From the NCBI GenBank assembly GCA_016929095.1, contig JAFGJM010000017.1, positions 1 to 64,000 of the forward strand: 64,000 bases of DNA, given 5' to 3'. The position numbers and the translations under genes are program-made. Of the stretch, positions 1 through 8,660 are shown piece by piece. Each line of letters starts with the position of its first letter. The first letter of the stretch is position 1. The notes under the pieces are model-generated. The model was not told the DNA's origin, searched no databases, and worked only from the letters and a program-made list of their open reading frames with translations. The stretch comes from Anaerolineales bacterium. Its GTDB lineage: Bacteria; Chloroflexota; Anaerolineae; Anaerolineales; UBA4823.

Positions 1-1104
1 GTATGTGCATTGCCACAGGCGATCCTTGAACACATCGCGGTTTTATCTAATCCGGTTCGTAATCGGATGAGGTTTGAAAACGAAGAGAAGGCTGAAAATC
101 AAAGTGAAACTGACGAGAGTGATTCTGCCCTTGAAACTCAGCCAGCAGCAATAGACGAAGAAAGTGATGACAATGCGGACGAGAATTTATTGAACCTGCA
201 TCACATGCTCAAGGCCAGGGCGATGGATCTGAACATACCGGTTCAGATCATCGTACCGTCAACCTACGACGAAACCAAGAAGCGGCGTGACCACTTCCTG
301 ACTGATACCAAAGGTACAACGCAAGATGAGGCCACGAGGGCGTGGAACCTACATACGGCTTTGTACTACAAATCAGGTGGGATTCCCTGGAGAATGGTGC
401 GTATCCCTTCAGACTTCACGACTTGTTATGTCGGTGTAAGTTTTTACAAAACATTGGATAATTCCACACTCCAAACCAGCATCGCTCAAGTGTTCAATGA
501 ACGAGGGGAGGGAATGGTAGTTCGGGGCGGGCAAGCCAGAGTCTCGAAAGATGACCGGCAGGTTCACCTCTCTTCAGAAGCAGCCCAGAAACTGCTCGAG
601 GATGCGCTCGCTCAGTATCATAAAGAACATAAGACATCTCCGGCGCGTGTGGTCGTCCATAAAAGCTCGAAACACAGTCAAGAAGAGATTGATGGGTTTA
701 CTGCTGCGGCTAAAACCTATCATATTGAAATGGTGGATCTGATCAGCTTAGATAGATCCTTTACGCGTCTCTTTAGAAAAGGCTTTTATCCCCCCTTGCG
801 GGGAACCTTTATTAGTTTGGACGCTCGCTCATATCTCCTTTACACGCGGGGCAGTGTTCATTTCTTTGCAACCTATCCAGGCCAATATGTCCCGCGCTCT
901 TTGCTATTCCGATGTGAACAAACTGAGCAAACCCCGGCCTTCTTGGGACGGGAGATATTAGCCCTCACAAAAATGAACTGGAACAACACACAGTTCGATG
1001 GAATCTTCCCTATAACAATGCGGGCATCCAGGCAAGTCGGTGGTATCTTGAAGTATATTGGAAACAATGATCCAATCGCGCCATATTACAGATTCTACAT
1101 GTGA
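1..1104 (+). CDS. Prokaryotic Argonaute, MID-PIWI part, catalytically degenerate (5' partial)
   Basis: The frame is open from base 1, so the N-terminal half (N/PAZ, if present) lies outside the window. Numbering from the codon at base 10, a MID-type segment (VQIIVPSTY near 78-86, then ATRAWNLHTALYYKSGG near 108-124) leads into a PIWI domain that ends with the family signature ALTKMNWNN near 318-326. Active Argonautes slice with a DEDX tetrad. Here the first Asp position reads VGVSF (141-145) and the third reads VVVHKSS (214-220), so both acidic residues appear to be missing. This is the pattern of inactive long-B or short pAgos, which bind guide and target and signal to a partner effector. 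A very acidic linker (about residues 24-58) sits inside the MID region. The CBS-HEPN gene starts 65 bp downstream on the same strand and is the obvious candidate partner. Identity is firm; subclass cannot be settled without the N-terminus. Confidence 0.88.
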   Translation, partial: VCALPQAILEHIAVLSNPVRNRMRFENEEKAENQSETDESDSALETQPAAIDEESDDNADENLLNLHHMLKARAMDLNIPVQIIVPSTYDETKKRRDHFLTDTKGTTQDEATRAWNLHTALYYKSGGIPWRMVRIPSDFTTCYVGVSFYKTLDNSTLQTSIAQVFNERGEGMVVRGGQARVSKDDRQVHLSSEAAQKLLEDALAQYHKEHKTSPARVVVHKSSKHSQEEIDGFTAAAKTYHIEMVDLISLDRSFTRLFRKGFYPPLRGTFISLDARSYLLYTRGSVHFFATYPGQYVPRSLLFRCEQTEQTPAFLGREILALTKMNWNNTQFDGIFPITMRASRQVGGILKYIGNNDPIAPYYRFYM

Positions 1105-1169
1105 AGATCGTATGACGTTGCTAAACCTTAACGCATTCTCAATTGGCTTTCATTAAGGAGTAATATTAC

Positions 1170-1913
1170 GTGAGCAATAATTCCCATGAAGATATTACAA
1201 AAACTCTAGAACGCTTGTCATCTACATTCGCTACCCGCGATATTATGGTAGGAGAATCTCAACTGGTTTGGGCTGATTCCCTAAGCCGGGCAAGTCAATT
1301 ATTGCTTGAGTACCCATCTTTTGATGTAATCCCCGTCAAACAGGCTTGTGAATATTCCTATTATTTGCAGAGAGGTGCTTCTTTCCAATCTCCCATACAG
1401 GTAGAAAATCTGATCAGCGATTCAACTCCAATATTAGAATTGCCTGGCCTCTTTCTATTACGGGATTTCTACTTTGTTCTATCAGGAAAACGGATTGCGG
1501 GATATATCCATTTTTCTGATCTCAATAGCCAGTTGGTTAAGATTCCATATTTTGTCCTTTTAGAAGCCGTTGAGAGCCGACTCGTAGAAAAAATTGATAG
1601 TCGAATAATAGAAACAGATCTTGATATCGTTCTACCTAAGCGATCAAAAGCAATTAAGAAAATGATGAGGAATTTAACCGAGGAAAAAGCTGACCGGGGA
1701 TATATAAATTTCATGTCATTTGGTGAAATGCTTAAATTCGCATGCTACTATCAGGTCTTGAATTTGCAAGACAAAGATCTAAAGTGGGTCACTGATATTC
1801 GCAACCGAGTAGATCATGCAGATCGTCCACTTATAGAAACAAAAAGAGACGCTATAAAACTTGCCAAAGTCCGAGAATTATGTGTGGATATACTCGACCA
1901 GCTTGCCAATTAG
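1170..1913 (+). CDS. CBS-domain protein with C-terminal HEPN-like motif
   Basis: A 247-residue soluble protein. Residues about 25-125 look like a CBS pair, the last repeat being the segment FYFVLSGKRIAGYIHFSDLN; CBS domains usually sense adenosyl ligands or nucleotides. The C-terminal third is helical and carries DIRNRVDHADRP, an R-N-x3-H arrangement matching the R-x4-6-H motif of HEPN ribonucleases. The start is GTG at 1170, chosen because AAGGAG lies at 1155-1160. It stands between the Argonaute and brxL with short gaps (65 and 18 bp), suggesting one transcript. A role as an RNase effector or regulator of the Argonaute is inference from gene order and the motif. It could also be a regulatory subunit without nuclease activity. 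Confidence 0.65.
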   Translation: MSNNSHEDITKTLERLSSTFATRDIMVGESQLVWADSLSRASQLLLEYPSFDVIPVKQACEYSYYLQRGASFQSPIQVENLISDSTPILELPGLFLLRDFYFVLSGKRIAGYIHFSDLNSQLVKIPYFVLLEAVESRLVEKIDSRIIETDLDIVLPKRSKAIKKMMRNLTEEKADRGYINFMSFGEMLKFACYYQVLNLQDKDLKWVTDIRNRVDHADRPLIETKRDAIKLAKVRELCVDILDQLAN

Positions 1914-1931
1914 GGAAGAAAGAGAAGATAA

Positions 1932-3965
1932 ATGAACCTTCATTTCAAAGAAATTTATCCTGGTAAAGTCGTAAATAAACGTCTGACTTTTAACACCGGT
2001 ATGGACGAATTTCCACGCTATGTGTTGGAATATTTAATTGACAACTACTGCTCCGAAGAGACCTTCGACGAGGATTTTGAGAGGGTAAAGCGACGTTTGC
2101 TGGAGAATTTCGTGCATGGTGCAGAATCGGAGAAAATACGCGCCTACATCCGTGAAAACCGCCAGCATACCATCATTGCTAATCTTGAAGTGCGCTTGGT
2201 TGAAACCGAAGATAAGTATTGGGGGACAATCAGTGCGATTAACGAAAGCTTTGTCAATGTTGAGGAAACCTTGGTGCGGCAGTATCCTATGTTATTGGCT
2301 GGCGGCATGTGGGGCACGATCATGTTGACCTACGATGAAAGTGAAGTGCATAATAAGAAAATTCGCCCCTTTAAAGTGCTCGATTTCACACCCTTTCAGA
2401 TATCGATGATCGATTTACGCGAATTTATCGAAAAGCGAAAGCACTTCAGTGATCAAGAATGGTTGGATATTCTGATCAACTCTTTCGGTCTGAATCCGGA
2501 GCGGATGACTCGGCGTGAGAAACTGCTTTATCTTTCCCGCGCTATTCCGTTGGTGGAAAGTAATCATAATATGATCGAATTGGGACCGCGTGAAACCGGT
2601 AAGACATATCTTTTCCGCAATGTGTCCTACTATGCCCATGTTTTATCAGGTGGTAAAGCAACACCGGCGGGATTGTTTATTAACTTAAATACCGGAAAGG
2701 TTGGACTGGTAGGTACGCGGGAAGCGGTGGTTTTCGATGAGATTGCCAACACAGATTTTACCGATCCCAAAGCCATGGTAAGCATCATGCAGGGGTACAT
2801 GCAAGATGCCAAGTTCAGCCGTGGGAAGAAAGAGATCCTTGCTTTTGGCTCAATTGTGATGGTGGGCAATCTGGATGTGCAAGGTAGGTTACCGCATGAA
2901 AAGTATTATCACCTGTTTGAACCATTACCAAGTTATCTCCAAGTGGAAGCATTGATCGACCGGATGCATTATTATCTTCCGGGTTGGGAAATACCCAAAA
3001 TCTCCCCCGATGCATCTAGTCGGGATTATGGCTTCATAACGGATTATTTATGTGAGATCATGCATGAGCTCCGCCGGATTGAAATACTTGGTGTGCTAAA
3101 GAACCGTTTTGAATTGTTTGAGGGTGCTGGACATGGACCCGGTTTGACTTCACGGGATGTGCGTGCCATCCATAAAACACTTGCAGGGCTGCTTAAGTTA
3201 ATGTATCCGGATGGACAGGTTTCGGATGATCAGCTCGAAGAGTTGCTATTATTAGCTATCGAGGGACGTCAGCGTGTACGCAATCAGTTAAATTTAATGG
3301 CTCCAGGTGAATACTCCCCCGTCAAAATTGGAGCACGCTTTGTTTCTTCTGGTAAGGAGCTATTCCCCACACTTCTTGAAGGCGACCGGAAAGTACACAT
3401 CGAAATGCCTAAAATGCCTTTAATAGGAGAGGTTGTCGGTTTAGCGGTTGCTGGGGAGCAAGGTATGATACTGCGCTTTGAAATGCAAGCAACCAAAGGG
3501 CATGGACGGATTACGCCTCTTGGATCAATACAAAAGGTAATGCGCGAATCAATCGAAGCAGCTGCGCAATATATTCGTTCACATGCGGTAGATTTAGGTA
3601 TAGCCCCTGATTGGAATGAAAACTTCGACATCGCTGTTTTAGCAACGATGATGGCACTACCCAAGGAAGGACCTTCAGCTGGAGTAACGATTGTTACCGG
3701 AATTGTGTCAGCATTAAAAGCCCAACCAATAAGACATGATATTGCTATGAGTGGTGAGATTACTATCATGGGCAAAGTGTTGGGAGTGGGGGGCATTCAA
3801 CCAAAACTCTTAGCAGCTATTGATGCAGGTGTAAAGATGGTTATATTGCCAGCGGAAAATGAACGTGATGTTCAGAATTTACCGGAATATGTCAAGAATC
3901 GAATTGAAGTGAAATATGTGACAGATATCCAGCAGGTATTAGGATTATCACTAGTAGTAGCATAA
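1932..3965 (+). CDS. brxL: BREX protein BrxL, Lon-like AAA ATPase/protease fold
   Basis: At 677 residues this matches the length and layout of BrxL from BREX anti-phage systems. It has an N-terminal domain, an AAA+ module with Walker A GPRETGKT (218-225) and Walker B-like AVVFDEIAN (about 265-273), and a C-terminal Lon-protease-like domain. That domain carries EGPSAGVT (Ser582) and [10 protein letters not shown] (Lys625), so the Ser/Lys dyad is retained. BrxL forms DNA-binding barrel assemblies and is needed for phage restriction in type 1 and related systems. The ATG start is preceded by a purine-rich GGGAAGAAAGAGAAG stretch. No brxA, brxB, brxC, pglX or pglZ is in view downstream; they could lie left of the window, and an Argonaute and a CBS-HEPN gene occupy the upstream side. 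Confidence 0.88.
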   Translation: MNLHFKEIYPGKVVNKRLTFNTGMDEFPRYVLEYLIDNYCSEETFDEDFERVKRRLLENFVHGAESEKIRAYIRENRQHTIIANLEVRLVETEDKYWGTISAINESFVNVEETLVRQYPMLLAGGMWGTIMLTYDESEVHNKKIRPFKVLDFTPFQISMIDLREFIEKRKHFSDQEWLDILINSFGLNPERMTRREKLLYLSRAIPLVESNHNMIELGPRETGKTYLFRNVSYYAHVLSGGKATPAGLFINLNTGKVGLVGTREAVVFDEIANTDFTDPKAMVSIMQGYMQDAKFSRGKKEILAFGSIVMVGNLDVQGRLPHEKYYHLFEPLPSYLQVEALIDRMHYYLPGWEIPKISPDASSRDYGFITDYLCEIMHELRRIEILGVLKNRFELFEGAGHGPGLTSRDVRAIHKTLAGLLKLMYPDGQVSDDQLEELLLLAIEGRQRVRNQLNLMAPGEYSPVKIGARFVSSGKELFPTLLEGDRKVHIEMPKMPLIGEVVGLAVAGEQGMILRFEMQATKGHGRITPLGSIQKVMRESIEAAAQYIRSHAVDLGIAPDWNENFDIAVLATMMALPKEGPSAGVTIVTGIVSALKAQPIRHDIAMSGEITIMGKVLGVGGIQPKLLAAIDAGVKMVILPAENERDVQNLPEYVKNRIEVKYVTDIQQVLGLSLVVA

Positions 3966-4082
3966 TTAAATTGGAGGTTCAGAAAATTCTTACTGTTGGA
4001 GATAATCTTGGAAATGTGTATATGATTGGATTTTAAATAAGATCATATAATCTTGAATTTTCGAAAAAGTGAGGGAGAAGAG

Positions 4083-4679
4083 ATGGATATCTTTACAGAT
4101 GCTCAAAATAGACTTTACCGCTATTTTTCTAATGGGTGTTGGGAAATATATGATGGCGTTGATGTAGCCCAAGATGCGATTTTGACAGTTGGTGATATTG
4201 TACTTTCTGTAGCACTTAATTCTCGATTAGACACTCGTAATAAGATATGGCATATATGGCAAGGAAAGAATTTAATCGAAGAAAATCTTGCCAAGATTCC
4301 GGCAAATATTTTCTTAGAGTCAGACAATCTTCCATGGAAAGACCTGTTTAGTCTCTTTGAAAGCTTTTGCAGAATAAAATTTGTAGGGGAGGCAGTAACA
4401 ACAAAAATACTTCATAGGAAACGTCCAAATCTAATTCCGATTTATGATAGTGTGTTAGGCGATTATTTTAAACCTCAATTAAAAGACGTTTGGTCAAGAG
4501 GTGGTGCGATTTTTATTATTAGGTATATGCAACTTTTCCGAGATTTGCTTTTAATAAACAAGGATAAGATTTCATCATTATGTGAATTTACAACGAAAAA
4601 CGGTTGGCCGATATCCTCAGTTAGAGCTTTAGAAGTATTGATTTGGATCGCAAATGAATCTACTGGAGAATATCGGTAG
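4083..4679 (+). CDS. DUF6308-like protein
   Basis: A 198-residue soluble protein from the ATG at 4083, preferred over an in-frame ATG at 4053 because GAGGGAG lies just upstream at 4071-4077. The central KILHRKRPNLIPIYDSVL segment (about 110-130) is characteristic of the DUF6308 family, whose biochemical role I do not know. AT-rich composition resembles the neighbouring accessory genes. It follows brxL after 117 bp on the same strand, so it could be part of the same defence locus, but the gap is long enough for its own promoter. Confidence 0.6.
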   Translation: MDIFTDAQNRLYRYFSNGCWEIYDGVDVAQDAILTVGDIVLSVALNSRLDTRNKIWHIWQGKNLIEENLAKIPANIFLESDNLPWKDLFSLFESFCRIKFVGEAVTTKILHRKRPNLIPIYDSVLGDYFKPQLKDVWSRGGAIFIIRYMQLFRDLLLINKDKISSLCEFTTKNGWPISSVRALEVLIWIANESTGEYR

Positions 4680-4689
4680 AAAGCAATTA

Positions 4690-5558
4690 TTATTTACAAT
4701 TCTCTTTGTTGTGTTTATCCATTAATTCATTGAGTGTCTTAGCTTCAAAATACAAATCCCTCTCAATTTGTAACCCCATCGGACCTCTTGTTTCTTGTAA
4801 TTCCTTCAAACTAAAATACCCTAATTCCACATCAAACCCTGAAACTAATCCAAAGAAAGTATCCTTCCCATCGAATTCGCTGGCATACCAGGTCCAATCG
4901 CTGTCTGGTGTGAAGAATTTTACTTGAGCTAATGTTCCATACCTATATCATCTGTGCTGTAAAGCGGTGGTAGCTTCTCGCGGGAAGCCTGGTCAAGCAG
5001 GTTTTCACCGGTAGGGGGTGGTTCTTCTGGGGGAGTTTGCAGATCAATAAAAACTAACCATCGATCCAATGAATCCAATTCTTCCATTTCAACCAATGCG
5101 CCATCTTCATCGGTCATATCGGCAAGCGTTTCAAAAAGGTGTCCTCGGAGAGATTGGGTTTTTTGAGATAAATTCGGACTAATAAAATCTTGTCTTGTAG
5201 ATATGATTTCCTTTGCCTCATTTTTATCCATTTTATTGCTCATGTTTTGCGGGGTAGGGGAGGATTGATACCAGAACCATTCATTTGAAATCCAACGTTC
5301 GCGGTATTCGTGATAACCCAATCCGAAAAAGGTTATGCATATTCTTCCCTTTTGTCCAGGGCGGCTGGTGGTGACAAATAAAAATTCCCCATAATTATTC
5401 GATGATTCTTGAATTGAGTGAACGATTGTATTTTTATCCTCCATGAGCTCAGAGAATCGTTTTTGTGTCACACGATTGAAAAGAAATTCTTTTTCAGTAA
5501 GTCCAAAAACCTCATAGTATTTTCTGGGGTTATAGATTGGATTTTCAGGACTTGGCAT
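4690..5558 (-). pseudogene. DUF2958-type protein gene with an internal frameshift
   Basis: Read from 5558 downward, the first frame gives 209 residues and stops at 4929 just after LPPLYSTDDIGMEH. The next frame, directly after the stop, continues as TLAQVKFFTPDSDWTWY and ends with a GPMGLQIERDLYFEAKTL-type segment. That is the conserved core of DUF2958 proteins of plasmids and integrative elements, and it terminates at 4690. Shifting -1 near 4931-4933 restores one protein of about 289 residues. No start codon precedes the second frame after its last stop, and no slippery heptamer is evident. A mutation or a sequencing error is therefore more likely than programmed frameshifting. The stop of the first part lies 11 bp from no other gene, so the tail has no independent reading. 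Confidence 0.65.
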
Positions 5559-5569
5559 TTAATATTTAT

Positions 5570-6088
5570 TCATCCATTCAACATGGCATGACGAATCTCT
5601 TCGAGAAAATTTTCGGGCGTCAATTTGTCCGATTCCATGACTCGATTCACTTCCTCTCGACTCGCTAACCGGCGATGGATAAACCATTGCCAGTATTTAT
5701 TTTTCTCAGTCAGGCTGACCGCAGAATACCGCCCGATTTCGAACAATCCGTGATTTGTTATTGCCAGAGAATGAGTGACACAATCCATAAATCCACTAAA
5801 TCCCACCGGTCTGTAATCAAATACCAATACTTGATGCTCTGTCCCGTCTTCTTCAAAAAATTTCAACGGTTGGATGGCTCTGGCTTCCAAACCTTGCTCA
5901 GCATGATCGATGGTGGGGAAGGGGAGTGATAGACCGTTTGCTTTCACTAGATCGTGGTTGATATCGAAGTCAATATCTCTCAATCCAATCTGGAAAGCGT
6001 ATTTATTTTCTTTGTGTTTCGATACAATCGAATCAAGGTCTTGGTGTAATTCTTCGGGTGTTATTGGTTTGTATTTTATTTCCCCCAT
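5570..6088 (-). CDS. Hypothetical protein, partner of the DUF2958-type gene
   Basis: A 172-residue soluble protein I do not recognise. It has a charged N-terminal helix, then a mixed region (about 40-135) containing VFDYRPVGFSGFMDCVTHSLAITNHGLFEIGRY, and a helical C-terminus. It ends 11 bp before the start of the DUF2958-type gene on the same strand and begins 11 bp after the toxin gene, so these form one operon-like block. No membrane segment, signal peptide or catalytic motif is apparent. Confidence 0.6.
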   Translation of the reverse strand: MGEIKYKPITPEELHQDLDSIVSKHKENKYAFQIGLRDIDFDINHDLVKANGLSLPFPTIDHAEQGLEARAIQPLKFFEEDGTEHQVLVFDYRPVGFSGFMDCVTHSLAITNHGLFEIGRYSAVSLTEKNKYWQWFIHRRLASREEVNRVMESDKLTPENFLEEIRHAMLNG

Positions 6089-6099
6089 ATAGATGAGAA

Positions 6100-6540
6100 T
6101 TAACGCTTCTTATTTTTCCATTCTATATCAATAAGAGCAAGAAATCCAGCTGGGGGGAGTATTACGATCCCCTGGTACTCCTTCAGCTCCAGTAAATGTT
6201 TATCCCCGGTAACGATGAAAGAAGCCTGGCTTTCCATGGCGCATTCAATGTATCGGTCATCTGTGGGATCTTTTTCGATAATGTTAACCGTTTTTGATGG
6301 ATTAACCACTATTGCTTGATCGCTAATTAGTTGCAGAAATTTTGATACTTGCTCTTCCGGAAGTTGATATTTTTTTTGAATTCTGGGGTAATGAATTACT
6401 CGTTCAATTTCCTTGAGAATGGCCGGTGAAACAGCTATGTCAAACACATCCTTTTCCCATAAATCGAATATTTTTCCAGGATTCCCATTTCTGGAAATAA
6501 GAGCGCTGATGATTACGTTAGCGTCTAAAACAACACGCAT
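6100..6540 (-). CDS. PIN-domain toxin of a type II toxin-antitoxin pair
   Basis: A 146-residue protein with the PIN fold of the COG1569-type toxin group. The N-terminal VVLDANVIISAL supplies the first metal-binding Asp (D6). The conserved Glu/Asp cluster continues with KDPTDDRYIECAMES and the late VTGDKHLLEL segment. PIN toxins are Mg-dependent ribonucleases that cleave tRNA, rRNA or mRNA. The start at 6540 lies 3 bp after the stop of the upstream antitoxin gene, the tight spacing expected for a co-translated pair. Confidence 0.85.
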   Translation of the reverse strand: MRVVLDANVIISALISRNGNPGKIFDLWEKDVFDIAVSPAILKEIERVIHYPRIQKKYQLPEEQVSKFLQLISDQAIVVNPSKTVNIIEKDPTDDRYIECAMESQASFIVTGDKHLLELKEYQGIVILPPAGFLALIDIEWKNKKR

Positions 6541-6543
6541 GGA

Positions 6544-6819
6544 TTATTCTTTGGAAGATCGAATTGCTTGTTGAGCTAAGATGACATCATCCAATACTTG
6601 TTCAGAATCCACATCCGGATTTAGTCCTTGAATTCGTCGAATGGAATCGAAGAATTGAGATCGTTGTCGTTTCCAGGTACTATAAACTTCAATAGGAACG
6701 ACGGCAACGGCTGGTTTCCCATGCTTACTGATCAAATAGGTGTCTCCCTTGTACTGTACCTGGTCAATAAGATCGCTGAATTTCTCTCTCGCTTCTGCGA
6801 CGCCTAACTTTCTTTCCAT
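6544..6819 (-). CDS. Phd/YefM-family antitoxin
   Basis: A 91-residue protein beginning MERKLGVAEAREKFSDLIDQ, with the Phd/YefM DNA-binding N-terminus and the SKHGKPAVAVVPIEVY segment typical of the family. The C-terminal 40 residues are helical and would wrap the PIN toxin. The ATG at 6819 is preferred to an in-frame start 48 bp upstream because AAGGAAAG lies directly before it and the family usually begins with this segment. Such antitoxins repress their own operon; an inverted repeat stands upstream at 6854-6895. Confidence 0.85.
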   Translation of the reverse strand: MERKLGVAEAREKFSDLIDQVQYKGDTYLISKHGKPAVAVVPIEVYSTWKRQRSQFFDSIRRIQGLNPDVDSEQVLDDVILAQQAIRSSKE

Positions 6820-6853
6820 TGTAACTTTCCTTTCTATTTCACTTCTATTATAT

Positions 6854-6895
6854 TGTACTATCTGCATATATATTACAATATAGCATATCTGTACA
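6854..6895 (-). promoter_or_regulatory. Candidate operator of the toxin-antitoxin operon
   Basis: An AT-rich inverted repeat lies upstream of the antitoxin start. TGTAC at 6854-6858 mirrors GTACA at 6891-6895, with further imperfect symmetry in between (ATATATATTACAATATAG). Position and symmetry fit autoregulation by a Phd-type antitoxin. The arms are short, so this is a suggestion only. Confidence 0.35.
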
Positions 6896-7007
6896 GAATG
6901 TCAAGAAACAATTCCCATGTCACACAAAACAGCATAGTATAATTCGTTGAATATAAACCATTATGTACGGTATTTTAATCTGGAAGGATTCAAACCTCTG
7001 ACACCTT

Positions 7008-7247
7008 ATGTCTGGCAGCGATGTAGGGAAAAGCAGCGACCAATCCATGTCGAGTAAGCTTATCCCACTTAGAAAGGCTGCTCAGATTAGCGGGCTAACA
7101 CAAGAACATCTTACATATTTAATTCGTATTGGTAAACTGTGGGGTTGCAAAATGGAAAGCCCCATATGGTTTACAACAGAAGAGGCAGTCAGAGAATATC
7201 TTGCCCGCGACCGTAAACCAGGTCCAAAACCCCGAAAAAGCACCTGA
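7008..7247 (+). CDS. Small helix-turn-helix protein
   Basis: A 79-residue protein whose core (IPLRKAAQISGLTQEHLTYLIRIGKLWGCKM) is a MerR/excisionase-like HTH, followed by a basic PGPKPRKS tail. A second in-frame ATG at 7047 would start closer to the domain; neither has a clear ribosome binding site. It may regulate the promoter at 7263-7292 just downstream, which is only inferred from proximity. Confidence 0.6.
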   Translation: MSGSDVGKSSDQSMSSKLIPLRKAAQISGLTQEHLTYLIRIGKLWGCKMESPIWFTTEEAVREYLARDRKPGPKPRKST

Positions 7248-7262
7248 TAAACCTAAAAACAC

Positions 7263-7292
7263 TTGACAATTATCTTTGACATCAAATATAAT
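7263..7292 (+). promoter_or_regulatory. Sigma-70 promoter of an orphan leader transcript
   Basis: TTGACA at 7263-7268 and TATAAT at 7287-7292 are separated by 18 bp, an almost ideal sigma-70 promoter. TTTGACATC (7275-7283) lies in the spacer and CTTGACTTC (7296-7304) just after the -10, both resembling the inverted form of the repeats at 13365-13419. No long gene follows on this strand; the transcript would contain the 7-codon ORF and hairpin described next. Confidence 0.6.
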
Positions 7293-7385
7293 TGGCTTGA
7301 CTTCAATATTACTTCTTTGCGTTTATAGTCGATGTAACACATTTCTGACGGCCGTCCATCTACTTTTGGAGAAAGGAGGTGGATC

Positions 7386-7409
7386 ATGGGTGGTGGAAGT
7401 GGTACCTAA
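7386..7409 (+). CDS. Seven-codon ORF (MGGGSGT) with strong ribosome binding site
   Basis: ATG at 7386 follows GAAAGGAGGT (7371-7380) at ideal spacing and reads seven codons, Gly-rich, to TAA. The Shine-Dalgarno is the strongest in this part of the window, and a good promoter lies about 100 bp upstream. A perfect palindrome GACGGCCGTC is in the leader at 7347-7356. Downstream is a hairpin and then the 3' end of a converging gene, so this is not the start of a longer ORF. It could be a regulatory uORF, a dual-function small RNA, or a remnant of a deleted gene's start. Confidence 0.45.
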   Translation: MGGGSGT

Positions 7410-7421
7410 GTTTTCGATAGG

Positions 7422-7444
7422 CGACAGGCACCGCGGGTCTGTCG
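7422..7444 (+). terminator. Hairpin after the seven-codon ORF
   Basis: CGACAG (7422-7427) pairs with CTGTCG (7439-7444), with an inner ACC/GGT helix closing a GCG loop. Only a weak T tract (TCTTCGTTT) follows, so it may be a terminator or a structured RNA element. Confidence 0.45.
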
Positions 7445-7455
7445 TCTTCGTTTAA

Positions 7456-8130
7456 TCACCACTCCCATGCCAGAATATAGCGCTCATACAGGCGGGGATT
7501 TTTCTTTTCCCAAGATATTAACCAGCGTCCATCCGGAAGTCTTTTTTTTGCATCAACACCCAAATCATAGGACTTTCGCATATTTTTCTCAGAAATGCAC
7601 ACCTTTTGCGGTGGTCGTGTTTTTGGGAAAATCACATGCACTTTAACCTGCCTTGTTCGATGATTGATTTCAGTTTCCCAAAATCCATCTGGCTTCAAGA
7701 AACCACGATGAATATCCCACTCGATCTGAAAATCAGTAATATCTCCCTTGTTCTTTACCTCTCTCGATGAGATGAGGATATGCGTAACATGACCTGAGCG
7801 ATATTGGTCGACAGGGACACCGGGGGAGCATTTATAACCTATTAGTATTTCGCCATCACCCCAGGCTTGATCTTGAAAAGCGATTATATTATCTTGAAGA
7901 TATCTGACTTTCTCTCGCTTTTTAAATGACGCTTTGTGTCCTTTGGGATCATGCAGCTCCAAGGTTGTTTCATAATCAAGGACTTCATACATACCCTCGT
8001 TGGATAGACCTCGAATAACCTTTTTACCAATTTTCCACAAGTCGCCGATGAGTTCCAACCAGGATAGGCTTGAACCGATTGAATCTTTAAGGATAAGTGA
8101 ATTAGTGATGCTTTGTGAATTTTCCCCCAT
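7456..8130 (-). CDS. Hypothetical protein
   Basis: A 224-residue soluble protein without a family I can name. The N-terminal 50 residues are helical. A beta-rich middle (about 50-170) includes VRYLQDNIIAFQDQAWGDGEILIGY and a basic KVHVIFPKTRPPQK stretch, and the C-terminus is aromatic (ERYILAWEW). It is an isolated minus-strand gene converging on the short leader transcript; its last codons and stop can pair with the region around the 7-codon ORF. No signal peptide or membrane segment. Confidence 0.5.
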   Translation of the reverse strand: MGENSQSITNSLILKDSIGSSLSWLELIGDLWKIGKKVIRGLSNEGMYEVLDYETTLELHDPKGHKASFKKREKVRYLQDNIIAFQDQAWGDGEILIGYKCSPGVPVDQYRSGHVTHILISSREVKNKGDITDFQIEWDIHRGFLKPDGFWETEINHRTRQVKVHVIFPKTRPPQKVCISEKNMRKSYDLGVDAKKRLPDGRWLISWEKKNPRLYERYILAWEW

Positions 8131-8200
8131 GAATTTATTGGTTAATTTACTTTATCATGTAATATGGATAAATTCTAATAAGATGATCGAATTGCATTAA

Positions 8201-8660
8201 GTTGAATAAATCTGTAATTTTCAGAATGGAAAATCACCATAAAATATTCACCCCTTTTGGTAAAACTATCGGCTTTACTGAATTTTGAGCTAGGCTCAAG
8301 AAATATATTATAGCAATTGAAATAATGAATCCGAGGCTAAAGTTGTGTCGCAAAAGAGAGATTGTGCGACGAAATTTAATTTTATTAATATTTTAGCAAT
8401 TTAGATATATTTTCCTGCTATTTGTTTTTCAACTTCTAATTTATTTCCTTGGTGATAAAGTTGATTCCTTAATCGGTGATACCATTCAATCTACCTTATA
8501 TCGCCGCACATCACCCGATACCGGGCTAGCAAGACAACTACCACCTACAAGTGCTTTCGCGGGCGCAGAACCTTAAAAAAATTGAGCGGTAGGGGGTTGG
8601 GTGCATGCGATTATTAGGTGGTCTTATTAACTTAGAAAATGTTGATTTGTAATATGAGCT
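8201..8660. other. Gene-free AT-rich stretch
   Basis: No ORF with coding character was found. It holds a small hairpin (GTCGCA 8347-8352 with TGCGAC 8365-8370, followed by AAATTTAATTTT) and a GC-richer patch near 8500-8600 without recognisable RNA structure. Confidence 0.4.

Noticed and set aside
4706..4927. Plus-strand 73-codon ORF
   Set aside because: It is the antisense of the DUF2958 tail on the minus strand, which has clear family similarity.
6974..7003. GGATTCAAACCTCTGACACC-like string resembling a tRNA T-arm on the reverse strand
   Set aside because: No acceptor or anticodon stem can be formed around it.
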